Of a stretch of 64,000 nt of DNA, positions 42,079-54,156 are shown one piece after another. Every line of letters starts with the position of its first letter. The stretch's first letter is position 1. The translations under genes and the position numbers were made by a program. The DNA lies in contig NC_092581.1 in the NCBI RefSeq assembly GCF_037975245.1, positions 8,151,501 through 8,215,500 on the forward strand, in the 5' to 3' direction. The notes under the pieces are model-generated. The model was given only the letters and a program-made list of their open reading frames with translations. It was not told the DNA's origin and searched no databases. Source of the stretch: Apostichopus japonicus. Its lineage: Eukaryota > Echinodermata > Holothuroidea > Aspidochirotida > Stichopodidae.

Positions 42079-43620
42079 GATGCTCTTGAAGCTCTGGAAA
42101 TACAGGATTTACATCTAAGAAGAAATTAATCATTTAAAGGAAGGAAATTGCCGAGAAACCTCCTAAACGCTGATATAACAGTTAAATGTTAATACATGCT
42201 GTTGTATTACACAGAGGAAGAAAATCTCTTGAAAATCTTCTGCTATTCCATCATACACATGTGCAAGACTTTACCGAACGAGCAGAAATTCCTTCTTCTC
42301 CTTTTTAAATTCAAACCGTGACTTTTAAAGTAGTTTTTTCTTATTTCCAACATTCCAACATGGCATTGAAAAAGCAACATTAAGAGCTCACTCATTGTCT
42401 GGTTGGTTTTGCAGAAACAGTATGAGTCAGAGCATTAACTCAATAATATAGATATCTCTCCAGTTATTAAGTTGCTTTAACAAGTCGAATAACAACAATC
42501 TTGTTGAGGCTAGAATTAAATATACTGGTGGACACTCTGTAAAGAGGTCAGGTGTGAACGCATTCAATGAGTCTGTGGTGCGGATTATATTTTCAAGAGT
42601 AACATTCAGTTGCAAGATAATGAAGTAGAATTTAAGTGGCTAGGGTTACTATAGCTGGTGGTTACATTTGTGATGTAACCTTGCTTGCCTCGCAAATATT
42701 TGAAAATGTATTGTTTCTTTGCATCAGGTTCACTGCAGATGATGTTAAACTCTTAAAGCTGTATGATGTTGCTTTGAGTTGTGATCTCATGTTAATATGC
42801 AGACCAAACTGGGCAATATTCATACATCAATCTAGCTAAGATATGTGTGTTTGTGCAACATTTGCAAATTTTCATTTATTGTTAGTAATCATTTCATCCA
42901 AAAACAGAATATTTTGTGTTTTTTTGTTGTTGTCATGCTTTATTTAGCAAACAGTTACATAACCAGATTTGTGTTCTCTTATCACTCTTTGTGGTAAAGT
43001 CAACTCAAAAATTCAGTTTCAAAATGTTTTATTTACATATTGTTCAATGGATGACCGCAAACTCAATTTGCATATGAAAGACTGGACCATAGTGTTTACA
43101 TATTCATCAAGAGTTTGTTATCATATGAGTGAGTGAAATACAACATGCTCAAATGATAATCTCTACTAGTGTAGAAACAAGTTGTCTGTGATTGTTGTGG
43201 TAAGTTTTGTATTGGTTGAACCCCATTTTTGTGATTGGTAAAGAAATATCTTTTTTCAATACAGCCCTAAACTGCTAATTAGTGATCTTTGAGTGAAAGT
43301 GAAGAGGAGGAGGTTTGAACTTAATCAACTATTATCAAATTTTAAATACTTGGATTGTTTCATATATTAGCTGCAAACTAGCTTTTAAAACGTTATCACT
43401 ATCGACTTTAGATTGTACCCATTAGAAAGAGTAGAAGGTTGTCAGAAGTGCTTTTCAGGAGGAGCTGACCCTTCAAGCTATTTCAAGGAGGAAAATTCAG
43501 GAACACAGATGCTTCTTGGATGAGCAGTTACCAAGTTTTGCTTGTTAAGTGACCATTATTTAAATTTCCAGCAAATTTGTGGGTATAAGTAATGACCTAT
43601 AAATGTAGTATGATGATTTA
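42079..43620 (+). other. NDC80 3' UTR and flank
   Basis: The sequence after the stop is presumably 3' UTR; its end is not clear. No coding exon was seen. The minus-strand frame at 42427-42615 and the plus-strand frame at 42636-42839 are short and unsupported. Confidence 0.5.
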
Positions 43621-43815
43621 GCTGTATCAGAGGCCTCAGTTTGGTAGTAATGATATCAGTAAGGAATCATCAATAATGCATTGTATCCATAGGTTTCAGT
43701 TTGGTAGTAATGATATCAGTTAGGGATTATCAATATTCCATTGTTTCAATATGTATAATTTTGGTAGTAATGATATCAGTAAGGAATCATCAATAATGCA
43801 TGGTTTCAATATGAA
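43621..43815. repeat. 60-bp tandem repeat, 3.2 copies
   Basis: The period is exactly 60 bases (43621, 43681, 43741, with a partial copy from 43801). The core TTGGTAGTAATGATATCAGT is unchanged in all three full copies. A perfect 12-bp hairpin (arms ATGAAATTGTTT and AAACAATTTCAT, 43820-43844) follows directly. Confidence 0.92.
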
Positions 43816-43849
43816 TCATATGAAATTGTTTGAAACAATTTCATTTCAT

Positions 43850-45454
43850 TTATACTGTAACTATTTTGTGATAATGATCACATTTCTGTCTCAACAAAGT
43901 ATCAGTAAAAGAAGTGAATATTTCAAGGAATGAATTGAAGGATTATACTTTGGTCAGTTTTCTGACAGGAAAACAAGACTAATTTAATTCAATGCAGCTG
44001 TTAATGTTTAGTCACCAATTGCTGGTATCCGCAGAACATTTGTCGAAAATAAGATTTGAATTTATCAAGCTAAGAACCCAATTACATGATTTCACTTAAT
44101 GAACACCAATTAGCACTTTAAATCTGATTTGGAAAGTTTTGGCCCCCAGACATTTTTTTTCGTATTAGCATTAAGTTTGACAGAAATCTTTTCTGACTTT
44201 GAAATGAAACTTGGCTACCATTCAAAGTCATGATCTGCAAGTTTGATAGGATTTTAGTATCCAATAGCATAAACAAAGTCACCAAAATCAATGCCAATCA
44301 GTTGGTTTAATAAAATCAGTTATGTTATATATTTGTAAATACTCCACTGTTCACCCAGGGCCTGTTTGCTTTAGCTTCCATTATATATAACCATAGTAGC
44401 AACTAACAGTTCATTCTAACCTTTCAATTTGTAAATATTTAATGACAAATATTATTTTTGGCATTCCCGCAAAGAATTTCCAAAAATACTTTCCTCCCAA
44501 GTTTCCCTACGATATTTAATAGCATGGTTATATCTGTCGCAAATATTGTTTGATATTTTGATGAATAAACTGTAAATATTCTCATGACAAATATTTTCTT
44601 CTTTTAACATTAATTGACTTGATTGCTTGCAGCTGTCCAGGCTGTACAATTTTTTTTTCACAGGCATCCAGTGAGTTTGACATAGGAGTGGAAAATTTCC
44701 TACAGAGTAGTTTTAAAGATAAATTAAAGCCAATAAATGTTAGCAAGGAGTAACAGAAAAAGCCAAAATGAATCCCTGATGTGTACAAAATAACTTGTGA
44801 GATTTGGCTATGGGTGACCTTGTTTGCAGTTAAATTTCATCATAACATTCTCATCACCTTTAACTTACTTTCTTAAATAAAAGGAAAACCCCACAGGGAC
44901 AACTGCAATGTGACAGAAAATCATAATTTCTTGTGAAAATTTAACCCAGAACCAAGTAAGAGTGTGACCTTGTGTCAGATCAAGATTCTATATTTTCGAG
45001 AACAAAGTCACATTTCGACTGATTGTCAAAGCTTTGTACTTCTACAACCGAATAATGAATAGAACAACTATTCAACAAATCCGAGGAAACATGAAAGTAT
45101 CGATTATGTATAAATTACACTTTTGTTCATGTCTTTGTTCATTATAAGCTTTTAACGCAGTGAGCAAAAACATTTCTTTACTTTATTTTCCCACATAATA
45201 CATTGTCTTTCACTGCTTGTTGATTTGGGATATATTAATTATTGAAAGCACGTTGGACACTCATTTAACCTCAGTTGCAAGCCTACTCCAATAAACCGCC
45301 TGTCTGGTTAAAGGCGAAATAAAAATATGATTGTACGGTTAAATCGCTACGGAAGCGTATTGTTGCCACCAAAATATAAATTAAAATGTTTTCGAAAACA
45401 TTACGTAAAGGGGGAGGGGGGGGGGGGGAAGGGGGATCGAAATTAAGAAGAAAG
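43850..45454. other. Intergenic sequence; no gene seen
   Basis: AT-rich. Candidate poly(A) signals AATAAA occur near 44308, 44556 and 44875 and could serve NDC80, but none is distinguished. A G-run at about 45412-45436 precedes the MITE at 45455. Confidence 0.5.
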
Positions 45455-45673
45455 TACGGTGGCTTAAATATAGACATGGGAAAGAAAAGAAAGTGACTCA
45501 AAATTTAAAAAAATGGCTTTAAAAGTCAAAAGTTTGACCTTTAAAAGTCAAAATAATGAGATTCAAAGTCAAAATAATGAGACTAAAAGTCAAAGTTATG
45601 ACTATTTAATAGTCAAAATTTAGAGATTGGTGTCGCTACTTTTTCTTTCCTATATCCATATTAAGTCACCGTA
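45455..45673. mobile_element. TA-flanked MITE (Tc1/mariner-like ends)
   Basis: The ends TACGGTGGCTTAAATATAGA (from 45455) and the mirrored TATTAAGTCACCGTA (to 45673) form imperfect inverted repeats of about 38 bases, including GGAAAGAAAAGAAAGT against ACTTTTTCTTTCC. Both ends sit on TA, as in Tc1/mariner insertions. The 219-bp element has an interior of repeated AAAGTCAAAATAATGAGA units. Confidence 0.82.
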
Positions 45674-46380
45674 AGAAATTTTTCGACTTTTATCGAAATG
45701 TTTTCAAACGGTTGATCTCTTTTTTTTTGGGGGGGGGGGGGGGACTTCGTTCTTCTACTTTCTTTGTACTCCCCATTTACCACATTTCCGTAACAAAGCG
45801 CCAGTAAAGTACAGCCGCAAGACTAATACCAAGGTAAACGCTCGAATGCTAGACAAAACTTAAATTTAAATTGATTGACTCATGACATGTTAAAAGAATA
45901 GCCTAGTAGTTTACAAGAACATAACAAACCAACAAAGTTAGTGGTCATCAAAAATCAAAAGACGAAAAGTATGGGAGGGGGCGGGGTGGGGATAAAGGAG
46001 CCCAATAAAGGAGACAATTACATCACAAAATTGAAACTTGAATAACATCCAGAGTGCTTCATAACATCGCATTTGCGAGGCATAGATCACTATATTTGCA
46101 ATGCGCTAAAGGGGCATGTACATCGGATATTTTCACTTCCATTTTATGTTGCAATCATGTCAGTAAAGGTGTCGTACAACAACTAATGGATCAATTGAAT
46201 TAAAAACTAACTTTGTCACTTTCCAAAGCCTCTAGATCATAGAAGTTTCAACTGATTTGTCCTGTCGACATGTCTACCATATATTGAGCTATGACAGCAC
46301 TGAGTCGATTTTTCTGAATGACTCGAGGAGCTTTAGACGGTTCCCCTATCCATGGCCAGTTGTCAGTAGACAAACTTGGA
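45674..46380. other. Intergenic sequence; no gene seen
   Basis: Contains a T-run and G-run at about 45719-45743 and a G-rich tract at about 45974-45990. No coding was seen. Confidence 0.5.
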
Positions 46381-46430
46381 TGGCAGTGAACAGAGCCGTA
46401 TATAGAGATATATACGGCTCTGGCAGTGAA
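46381..46430. repeat. Perfect 14-bp hairpin bracketed by a 10-bp direct repeat
   Basis: TGGCAGTGAA occurs at 46381-46390 and 46421-46430. Between them, arms CAGAGCCGTATATA (46391-46404) and TATATACGGCTCTG (46409-46422) flank a GAGA loop. The layout looks like a tiny insertion with a target duplication of 8-10 bp, although the right arm overlaps the repeat by two bases. Confidence 0.85.
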
Positions 46431-46640
46431 AGGAAAGAGCGACCTCTATTTTTATCGTTTCCGCTAGTTGTTTCACTATCACGTAATATCTGTACAATGA
46501 GCTATGTCAAAGAAGCATTATGATTTTCCAAGGGAACAACTTCATAAACAACATGGTATTAATCATGAAATGAGAAGAGTCTTCCTGGACCAATCTGCAG
46601 GCAGTTAACATCCATCTCCTTCTTTCTGTCAAAATAAGGA

Positions 46641-46645
<5 letters not shown>

Positions 46646-46700
<55 letters not shown>
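46646..46700. repeat. (AT)n microsatellite
   Basis: About 27 AT dinucleotides. It is followed immediately by GGTTATAGGGCCAGGCCTGA and GTTTCGACCCTAGCAGGCCT, which looks like the end of a dispersed repeat, so the AT tract may be an element tail. Confidence 0.95.
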
Positions 46701-46704
<4 letters not shown>

Positions 46705-46790
46705 GTTATAGGGCCAGGCCTGATGTTTCGACCCTAGCAGGCCTCAGAGGCTAATTAGGATCAGGCCTTCTAGCGTTTACATATTCACAT
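46701..46790. mobile_element. Possible retroelement end next to the AT tract
   Basis: The sequence GGGCCAGGCCTGATGTTTCG and the inverted AGGCCTGAT/ATCAGGCCT words resemble common invertebrate repeat ends attached to (AT)n tails. The family is not identified. Confidence 0.3.
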
Positions 46791-47180
46791 ACACAGGCTT
46801 TTTGCAGTAGATAAGCAGTTTATAAAATAGTTTTTTATCTCTCTGAAAGGAGGAACAGACAGACAGACAAAAAAGAAATGAAAAAAAAAAGGAAGGTAAA
46901 TTGGCGAAAGCGGCAAAAAAACCCGGATTACTTTAACTGCTTTCTAAGTTGCAGCCATACCAAAATGATTGGGAATAGTAAATCTTTATCTCAGGGACAA
47001 TATTCCTCAACTAAAAGAAGCCCACATATCCCTAAAAACTGGAGTATTTGAGTTTGTCACCTTTACAAATTTCAGACAAGAGAGAGAGAAATAAAAAGAA
47101 GTAAAATGTATCTTTCTTTATGCACAACCAATTAATACCCAGAGACACGAAATTTTCTGAAGAAGTTTTCTTAAGAAGAA

Positions 47181-47938
47181 GAAGACAGTAAGATAGAGAC
47201 AGACATGCATACAGGTAGATAGAGACAGACAAATAGACAGACCGACAAACTGATAGATAGAGACAGACAGACATAAAGATAGACAGACAGATAGATAGAT
47301 AGATAGATAGACAGAAAGACAGATAGATAGAGAGACAGACAGACGAATAGACAGACAGACAAAGATATAGATATATAGATAGCCAGACAGACATACATAC
47401 ATACATAAATACAGACAGACATAGAGACAGAAAGACAGACAGACAGATAGACAGACAGACAAATAGATAGATAGATAGATAGATAGAGAGACAAACAGAC
47501 ATACATACATACATACATACATACAGACAGACAGACAGATAGATAGATAGATAGGGACAATCATACAGATAGACAGACAGACACACATACAAACAGATAG
47601 ATAGACATATAGATAGACAGACATACACACACACAGATAGATATACAGACAGATATATAGATAGATAGATACAAACAGACAGATAGATAGATAGATAGAC
47701 AGACACACAGACATACAGATAGATAGATATATAGATAGACAGACAGACAGACATACAAACAGGTAGATAGATAGATAGACAGACATACGTACATACATAC
47801 ATACATACACCCATACATACATACATACATACATACATACACGCATACATACATACATACATACATACATACACACATACATACATACATACATACATAC
47901 ATACATACATACATACATACATACATACATACACACAT

Positions 47939-47969
<31 letters not shown>

Positions 47970-48374
47970 TACACACATACAGAAAGATAGATAGATAGAT
48001 AGACAGACAGGCAGACAGAAAGACAGATAGATAGACAGACAGATATACAGACAGACAGACAGAGAGATAGATAGACAAACATATCGATAGATAGATAGAC
48101 GTACAGACAGACATATAGATCGATAGACTGACAGACAGATAGACAGATAGATAGACAGATAGATAGATAAGACAGACAGACAGATAAATAAATTAGACAG
48201 ACAGACACACACATACATACAGACAGACAGACTGACTGACTGATAGACATACAGACAGACTGACTGATAGACATGCAGACAGATAGACAGATAGGCGGAT
48301 AGACGGATAGACAGATAGACATATAGACAGATAGACAGATAGACAGATATACAGATAGACAGATAGACAGACAG
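47181..48374. repeat. GATA/GACA/CATA satellite, 1.2 kb
   Basis: An uninterrupted mixture of the tetranucleotides GATA, GACA and CATA (with ACAC), almost purely four-base periodic. GATA/GACA dominates the flanks and CATA the centre (about 47785-47960). It resembles Bkm-type (GATA/GACA) satellites described in animals. Its 4-base period keeps minus-strand frames open in several phases, giving long Tyr/Leu/Cys/Val/Ser frames (47032-48396) that are artefacts. Confidence 0.97.
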
Positions 48375-50134
48375 GAAAGGTTCTTATAGAAACCATGATG
48401 ACTTCTCAGATTAGATCATTGTGGTCCATTTCCAATGACTTTCTCTGAAAGAAATAACTTATCAACAATGTTCCACAGAACTTATTTTAGCACCTTGTTA
48501 CGTTAAGTTCGAAAATTTGGGTTTTCAACTAGGTATCTCAAGGTCGATTTTATTATTACCGTCTTTGCCATCGGACTACCCCTTTAATGAAAGAGCCGAT
48601 TGTATCTAGCATTTAATGTCCATACTGTTCTAGTCAGTTGTTACCCATTTTCTAGGTACCCTTTACCCGTTACACGAAGCCTTGACGTATTTACTGGAAT
48701 ATATCATGTTATTACATACCATATCTGTGGTTGTATGTAGGTTAACGCTTTATGGATTAGGTGGCCCTTGTCACTAGCCTATGTTAGACTCTATCTTGTT
48801 TGCGGAGTTATATTAGTTAAACTTGTTCAAACATTTGTTTGTCTATATTGGTAGCATCATTTGTGGACCAGGTTAACCTTTTTACAACGTATTACGCTGC
48901 ACTGTCAAACTTTAATGGATTGATGCGATACCTTTACCTATTTGTCAACTTCAAGTTCAACGTTACAAGTTTCAGACAGGTATACAACCATTAATACAAC
49001 TAATGTTATGGCAGTATATTACTAGGCTAGTAGTGCTACTAGCCAATATACAGCCTAGGCCTAACTTAGTATTACTAGTAATATAGTAACTTAACAAGGC
49101 CAGGTCGAGACTTTAGCGATGCCAGTGTTATTGTAAAGCTTAGTTCTGTTGAAACTAAAACATTTTGCTTTAATCCCATAGGGTGTCATGCACAAAGTGC
49201 ACCCAGACCTGACGGTCGGTAGGATAGCCTACAGCCAGTACCAGAATATTTTTACAGTAGGCCTAATGACAGACCTTACTAAGTAAGTTAAGTAACTTAG
49301 GTATATTTTATGTAGCAATTCTGAAGGCTCTAAATTTCTGATAAATTTCCTCTCTTACAAAATACTATGGTTCACAGGGAATATTTCATCGTTCAGATTT
49401 TGTGGAGCACTTGAAAATTCTATGGTTTCCATATATATGCAATGTATCTTTACACTTGTAGTTCTACAGTAATATGTCCCTTGTACTTAGCAATTTTCTA
49501 TGCAATGCCACATAAAATATTCCCTGGGTTCCTGTGTACAAAAAGCCCTACATGTTTGCACTTGTAGAGCAATTTGCCCATTTTGCATAGCATTTTACAA
49601 CGTTTAACCGAATAAGTAATTTCCTGGTGTAGCATAGAGTAATACTAATAGGATGGGAGTAGAGAGTCTTAGGCTACTTTTTCACTAAGCCAATGGACAT
49701 GAGGGTGATGGTTTTTTGAAGGACAAAAAGAAATAGTAATAAGAAATAAATATTGCTCAATATGTGTTGGCACTAACTTAATGACATTTCTTTAGTTACC
49801 TGAAATGCATGTTTCACTTGTTGTTGCAATGATGCTGTAAGATGAAATTTGGGAATTCATCAAACTACACTGACATATTATGCTTTCCCTTACCTCAGAA
49901 GACAATAAAATATCTTGCTAAACATATCATTTGGGATCTTTATTCTGTTGAAAACTGAAGCTATCAATAAAAATATTGATGGTTTGGGGTTTCGGGTATG
50001 ATGGGAATTCATTAGCGAACTCCCAGTGTGCATTGACAAATCTGTTGTCTTGTTTTTTCTTCAAAAATGTTGCATCCACTTTTCTACTTCAGATTTGGGA
50101 TTTGTCGCAATATGAAACACTACAACAATTTTTG
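48375..50134. other. Intergenic sequence; no gene seen
   Basis: Moderately AT-rich with TAGGCCTA-like words (about 49020-49080, 49260). No exon was recognised. It could hold the promoter or a 5' UTR exon of the putative gene at 54211, but nothing supports a precise site. Confidence 0.45.
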
Positions 50135-50262
50135 GTATATAGTAGTGTTTGCACGGGGTATCCCAGTCATGGGTACCCACCTGACGCGATACTACCCGGT
50201 TCCTAATTTATTACCCGAATCCTACGCAAAGTGTGATTTTTTTTTTTTGCAAAGCGACGATT

Positions 50263-50500
50263 TTAGGCTACCATGTGGTCGAAGATATCAGCTTAATGAA
50301 AGTGTTCCATGGATATCTTATAACTGCGTCACAATTTCAGCGAATAAACAGATGATTAGGCTAGATTTCTGCATTGCCTTAGTGTGGTGTTAGGCTACCA
50401 TGTGGTCAAAGATAGCAGCAATAATGAAAGTATTCCATGGATATCTCATAACTGCATCACAATCTCAGCGAATAAACAGATGGTAGGCTAGATTTTTGAA
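50263..50500. repeat. Internal 125-130 bp tandem pair of element A
   Basis: Two copies of a unit starting TTAGGCTACCATGTGGTC and including CATGGATATCTTATAACTGC and CAGCGAATAAACAGATG. Related copies occur in element B at about 51729-52200, so the array predates the spread of the family. Confidence 0.8.
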
Positions 50501-50613
50501 AGAATTTTCACAATTATTATTTTTGATTCGTTCATTTCATAGAAGGAAAGACTGACAACAAAATTTAATCAAACCCTGGTCCTGCATAATAGATATTATA
50601 GGAGTAAAAACTG

Positions 50614-51056
50614 TTTAAGAGCTAAATTGGATATTTATATGGTCTGATCCAATAGAGGTGGAGAGCAAGCATAAGCAGCGGCGGCAGTGCGATACTTGTA
50701 GTACTGTTAATTATATGAAGTTATTAGTTAATGAGAGAAACAAAAGCAAATAGAAATTATTGAGGAAGGTTTATACCTTTTCTTAGACCTATTTGAACTT
50801 GAAAACATTGTCAGTGGACAATATATAATTCATTTTTAAGAGCTAAATTGGATATTTATATGGTCTGATCCAATAGAGGTGGAGAGCAAGCATAAGCAGC
50901 GGCGGCAGTGCGATACTTGTAGTACTGTTAATTATATGAAGTTATTAGTTAATGAGAGAAACAAAAGCAAATAGAAATTATTGAGGAAGGTTTATACCTT
51001 TTCTTAGACCTATTTGAACTTGAAAACATTGTCAGTGGACAATATATAATTCATTT
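50614..51056. repeat. Near-perfect 221-bp tandem duplication inside element A
   Basis: Copies 50614-50834 and 50835-51055 look identical by eye over almost their whole length, starting TTTAAGAGCTAAATTGGATA. Element B has a single, diverged copy (about 52416-52660), so the duplication arose after the two elements separated, or is an assembly artefact. Confidence 0.93.
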
Positions 51057-51200
51057 AGTATAGCATCCAATATGTAATTTCTTGAAAATCGCGATACACG
51101 AGGGTAAACAATTTTTTTCGGGTACCCGGATACCCGATGGGTTACAGCTCTCGGGTACCCGGTTCCCGATTTATGGACCAGTGTAGACACTAGTATATAC

Positions 51201-51569
51201 AGTATAGTGTCAACTTGCAATTCAAAGTAATTATTGTCTGGTATGTACAGTAAATGTGGCATTACATATAAAACAGAATGTCAATGGAAGCATACATAAG
51301 TTTTACCAGTGAATCAGGTTTTTGGAGGGTCACTGTGCACTTAAAACTAAAGATAGATAACATTGATTGGTGATCCCTCATAGCAATCACTGTCTCATAG
51401 AAATAATAATATCAATATTTGTTAAGATAGGTTGGCTATTAATCTGTACTTTTGAATTGGGGGTAAGTTAAAGTTACATGACAACCCCAGAAGTTACATT
51501 TTCTTAGTATTTAATTAAATCAATTCATTCAGCATTACTGTACATTGTGTGTACTAACAGTATCCATAG
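51201..51569. other. Spacer between two hAT-like elements
   Basis: Unique-looking AT-rich sequence with no features seen. It separates elements A and B by 377 bases. Confidence 0.5.
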
Positions 51570-51577
51570 ATTTATAC

Positions 51578-52792
51578 TAGTGTTTGCACGGGTTATCCGG
51601 GTACCCGGGTACCCGCCCGACGCAATACTACCCGGTTCCTAATTTATTACCCGAATCCTACGAAAAGTGTGATTTAAATTTTTTTTTTTTTTGCAAATCT
51701 ACGGTTAGGCAGATTTCCCATTGACTTAGTGTGGTGTTAGGCTAAAATATGTGGTCGAAGATAACAGCAATAACGAAGGTACCCGCCCGACGCGATTCTA
51801 CCCGGTTCCTAATTTATTACCCGAATCCTACGCAAAGTGTGATTTAAAAAAAAATTGGAAATCTACGGTTAGGCAGATTTCCCATTGACTTAGTGTGGTG
51901 TTAGGCTACCATGTGGTTGAAGATAACAGCAATAACGAAAGTATTCCATGGATATCTTATAACTGCGTCACAATTTCAGCTAATAAACAAATGGCTATGC
52001 TAGATTACCCCATTGACTTATTGTGGTGTTAGGCAACCATGTGGTCGAACGTAACAGCAATAATGAATGTGTTCCATGCATGGCTATCTTATAACTGCGT
52101 CACAATTTCAGCGAATAGACAGATGGTTAGGCTTTGCTAGATTTCTCATGCATTGACTTGGTGTGGTGTTAGGCTATCATGTGGAAGAAATTATTATTTA
52201 TTCATTCGTTTATTTCATAAAAGGAAAGGCTGACAAGGAATTTGACGACATGTTTATGGATTATAAACGGGATAACTAAAAAATAATAATAGCAAGTGGC
52301 TTTTTACTAATCGTGCATGTATTCCAAATGCGATCAAATTGCGCGAATCGCGTAATCTCGCGGCTAATGCGAACCCTGGGCTTGCATAACAGATAGTAGT
52401 AGTAACAACTGAGCTAAAGTAAAGGGATATTTTATGGTATGATCCAATAGACGTGGAGAGCTAGCATCAGCAGCGGCGGCAGTGCGATGTTAACAACATA
52501 ACTACAAATTAGTAGTAATGTTAATTATATTAAGAAATTAACAAGTTTATGACAGAAAAAGAGCAAATAGAAATTATTGAGGAAGGTTTTATACCTTACC
52601 TTACACATACGTTTTTGAACATGAAAACATTGTCAGTAGAGAAAATTAATCATTTATTATAGCATCTAATATGTAATTTCTTGAAAATCGTGATACACGA
52701 GGGTAAACAATTTTTCCCCGGGTACCCGGGTACCCGACGGGTAACGGCTCTCGGGTACCCGGTTCCCGATTTTTGGACCCGTGTAAACACTA
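51578..52792. mobile_element. hAT-like element B with exact 8-bp target duplication
   Basis: The ends TAGTGTTTGCACGGG (51578-51592) and CCCGTGTAAACACTA (52778-52792) are inverted repeats with one mismatch. The flanks ATTTATAC (51570-51577 and 52793-52800) are identical. It is the same family as 50143-51192 but about 165 bp longer, with the 5' subterminal block ACCCGGTTCCTAATTTATTA duplicated (about 51629 and 51799) and more copies of the internal repeat. There is no transposase frame. Confidence 0.92.
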
Positions 52793-52800
52793 ATTTATAC

Positions 52801-53590
52801 TAAATGTGTCATGTTTCTCTAGAACAGTTGAATTAGCATTCCATGAAACAGACATATAAAAGTCAATCATTTTGTAGGACAGGCGCTTGTCGCTTGGTAT
52901 AATTTTGTGTAGAATCTGAAGTCACCATCCTTACACAAAGGTTTTGAAAAGACTGGAGTTTCAGTGATGTTTTCTAGTCCCCTGAATCATATGTATTCAT
53001 TTATGCAAACTTTGATTTATTATGAACACTAAAACTTACACCTTCAATGCTCAATCTAACCATGTAACTGCTGCAATCAGACTTGGATCTTGAGCCTTTA
53101 CCTTGACAGAATCATTGACATATCTTGAAACCAATCGTGCAGCTAGTAAGTGAGTGAGTGACAGTCAGATTACAAAATTACCATAATGTGACAGATTATC
53201 TACACAACCTGGTATGATAACTACAGTGTACTCTATGCAAAACAGGAAAAAGAAAGCTGGCACTTTTTTCTATCGTTATTTAATCCATGATGTAGTATCA
53301 TTGCATTATAACATTTCTTAACATCTGCTTTAGTGTTTATAGTTACATAAGAAACCAATCCCACAGTTGTGTGGACTAAGGTATAACATTAACCTTAGAA
53401 CCACTTCCTCTGTAGCCTGTTTCAAATTGGAAAAACAGTGTTAACACAAAGGCAAGTTTATTAAAGGATGACTTTTAGACATAATTTTACTCTTGATTAG
53501 TCTTGCTGTAGTCCAAGCAAAAGAAGAAGTTGACTCAAGTAATGTTTTTGTAGCTATTGAGGCATTCAATGTATAGTAATCACCTCTAAA
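52801..53590. other. Intergenic sequence; no gene seen
   Basis: AT-rich without recognisable exons or paired inverted ends. Confidence 0.5.
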
Positions 53591-53599
53591 TATCGGTAG

Positions 53600-53930
53600 A
53601 TATTATGGATACTTATTGATTATGTGCAGTACCACATACAGTACGTATAACAGAGAGGTCAACTCATTGACTTCTAAAAGCAGATATTTAGGATACTTAT
53701 TGATGATATGCAGTACATACTAGTATAACAGAGAGAAGGTCAGCTCATTGACTTTGTATATATATTTAAGCAGATATTCCTGATACTTATTGATTATGTG
53801 CAGTACATACTGTAGTTTGACAGAAGATTGACTCGTTGACTACAGTATGTACATACAGGTAGATAATTAGGATACTTGTGCAGTGTATAGTATAACAGAG
53901 AAAGTCGACTTGTTGAATAGTCAAATGTAA
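53600..53930. repeat. Diverged tandem repeat of about 90 bp
   Basis: About four copies of a unit containing GATACTTATTGATTATGTGC, AGTACATACTGTA, TATAACAGAGAG and TCGACTCATTGACTT. Copies are clearly related but vary by substitutions and indels. It ends about 230 bases upstream of the candidate exon at 54157. Confidence 0.8.
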
Positions 53931-54156
53931 CATGATGTCTACTATACTTATTGACTATATGACCTATACTCTATAATAATGGGAATAATACAGTATTCTA
54001 GTCCTATGTATGAAAGATGTAATGATTTAGTGATTTATATATGAAAGATGTAATACTGAATTGCTTCCTATATCCATAATGAGATGGTATCTCTTTTGAG
54101 ACTTTTCAGTTGACTTTACATGAATGTATTTTGTTAAAATCCCTTTTCCTTTGTAG

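Larger units (their letters stand above)
50143..51192. mobile_element. hAT-like element A with 8-bp target duplication
   Basis: The ends TAGTGTTTGCACGGG (50143-50157) and CCAGTGTAGACACTA (51178-51192) are imperfect inverted repeats. The flanks GTATATAG (50135-50142) and GTATATAC (51193-51200) match at 7 of 8. Subterminal GGGTACCC-rich blocks lie at both ends (about 50189 and 51118-51170). The interior holds a 221-bp tandem duplication and a separate 130-bp pair. There is no transposase. Confidence 0.88.

Noticed and set aside
46257-46523. 88-codon plus-strand frame across the 46391 hairpin
   Set aside because: It contains the palindrome and its flanking repeat in frame by chance; no domain and no splice signals.
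47032-48396. Several long minus-strand open frames (up to 366 codons) rich in Tyr, Leu, Ser, Cys, Val and Met
   Set aside because: They lie wholly in the GATA/GACA/CATA satellite. A 4-base period keeps several frames open at once with the same residue pattern, so they are not genes.
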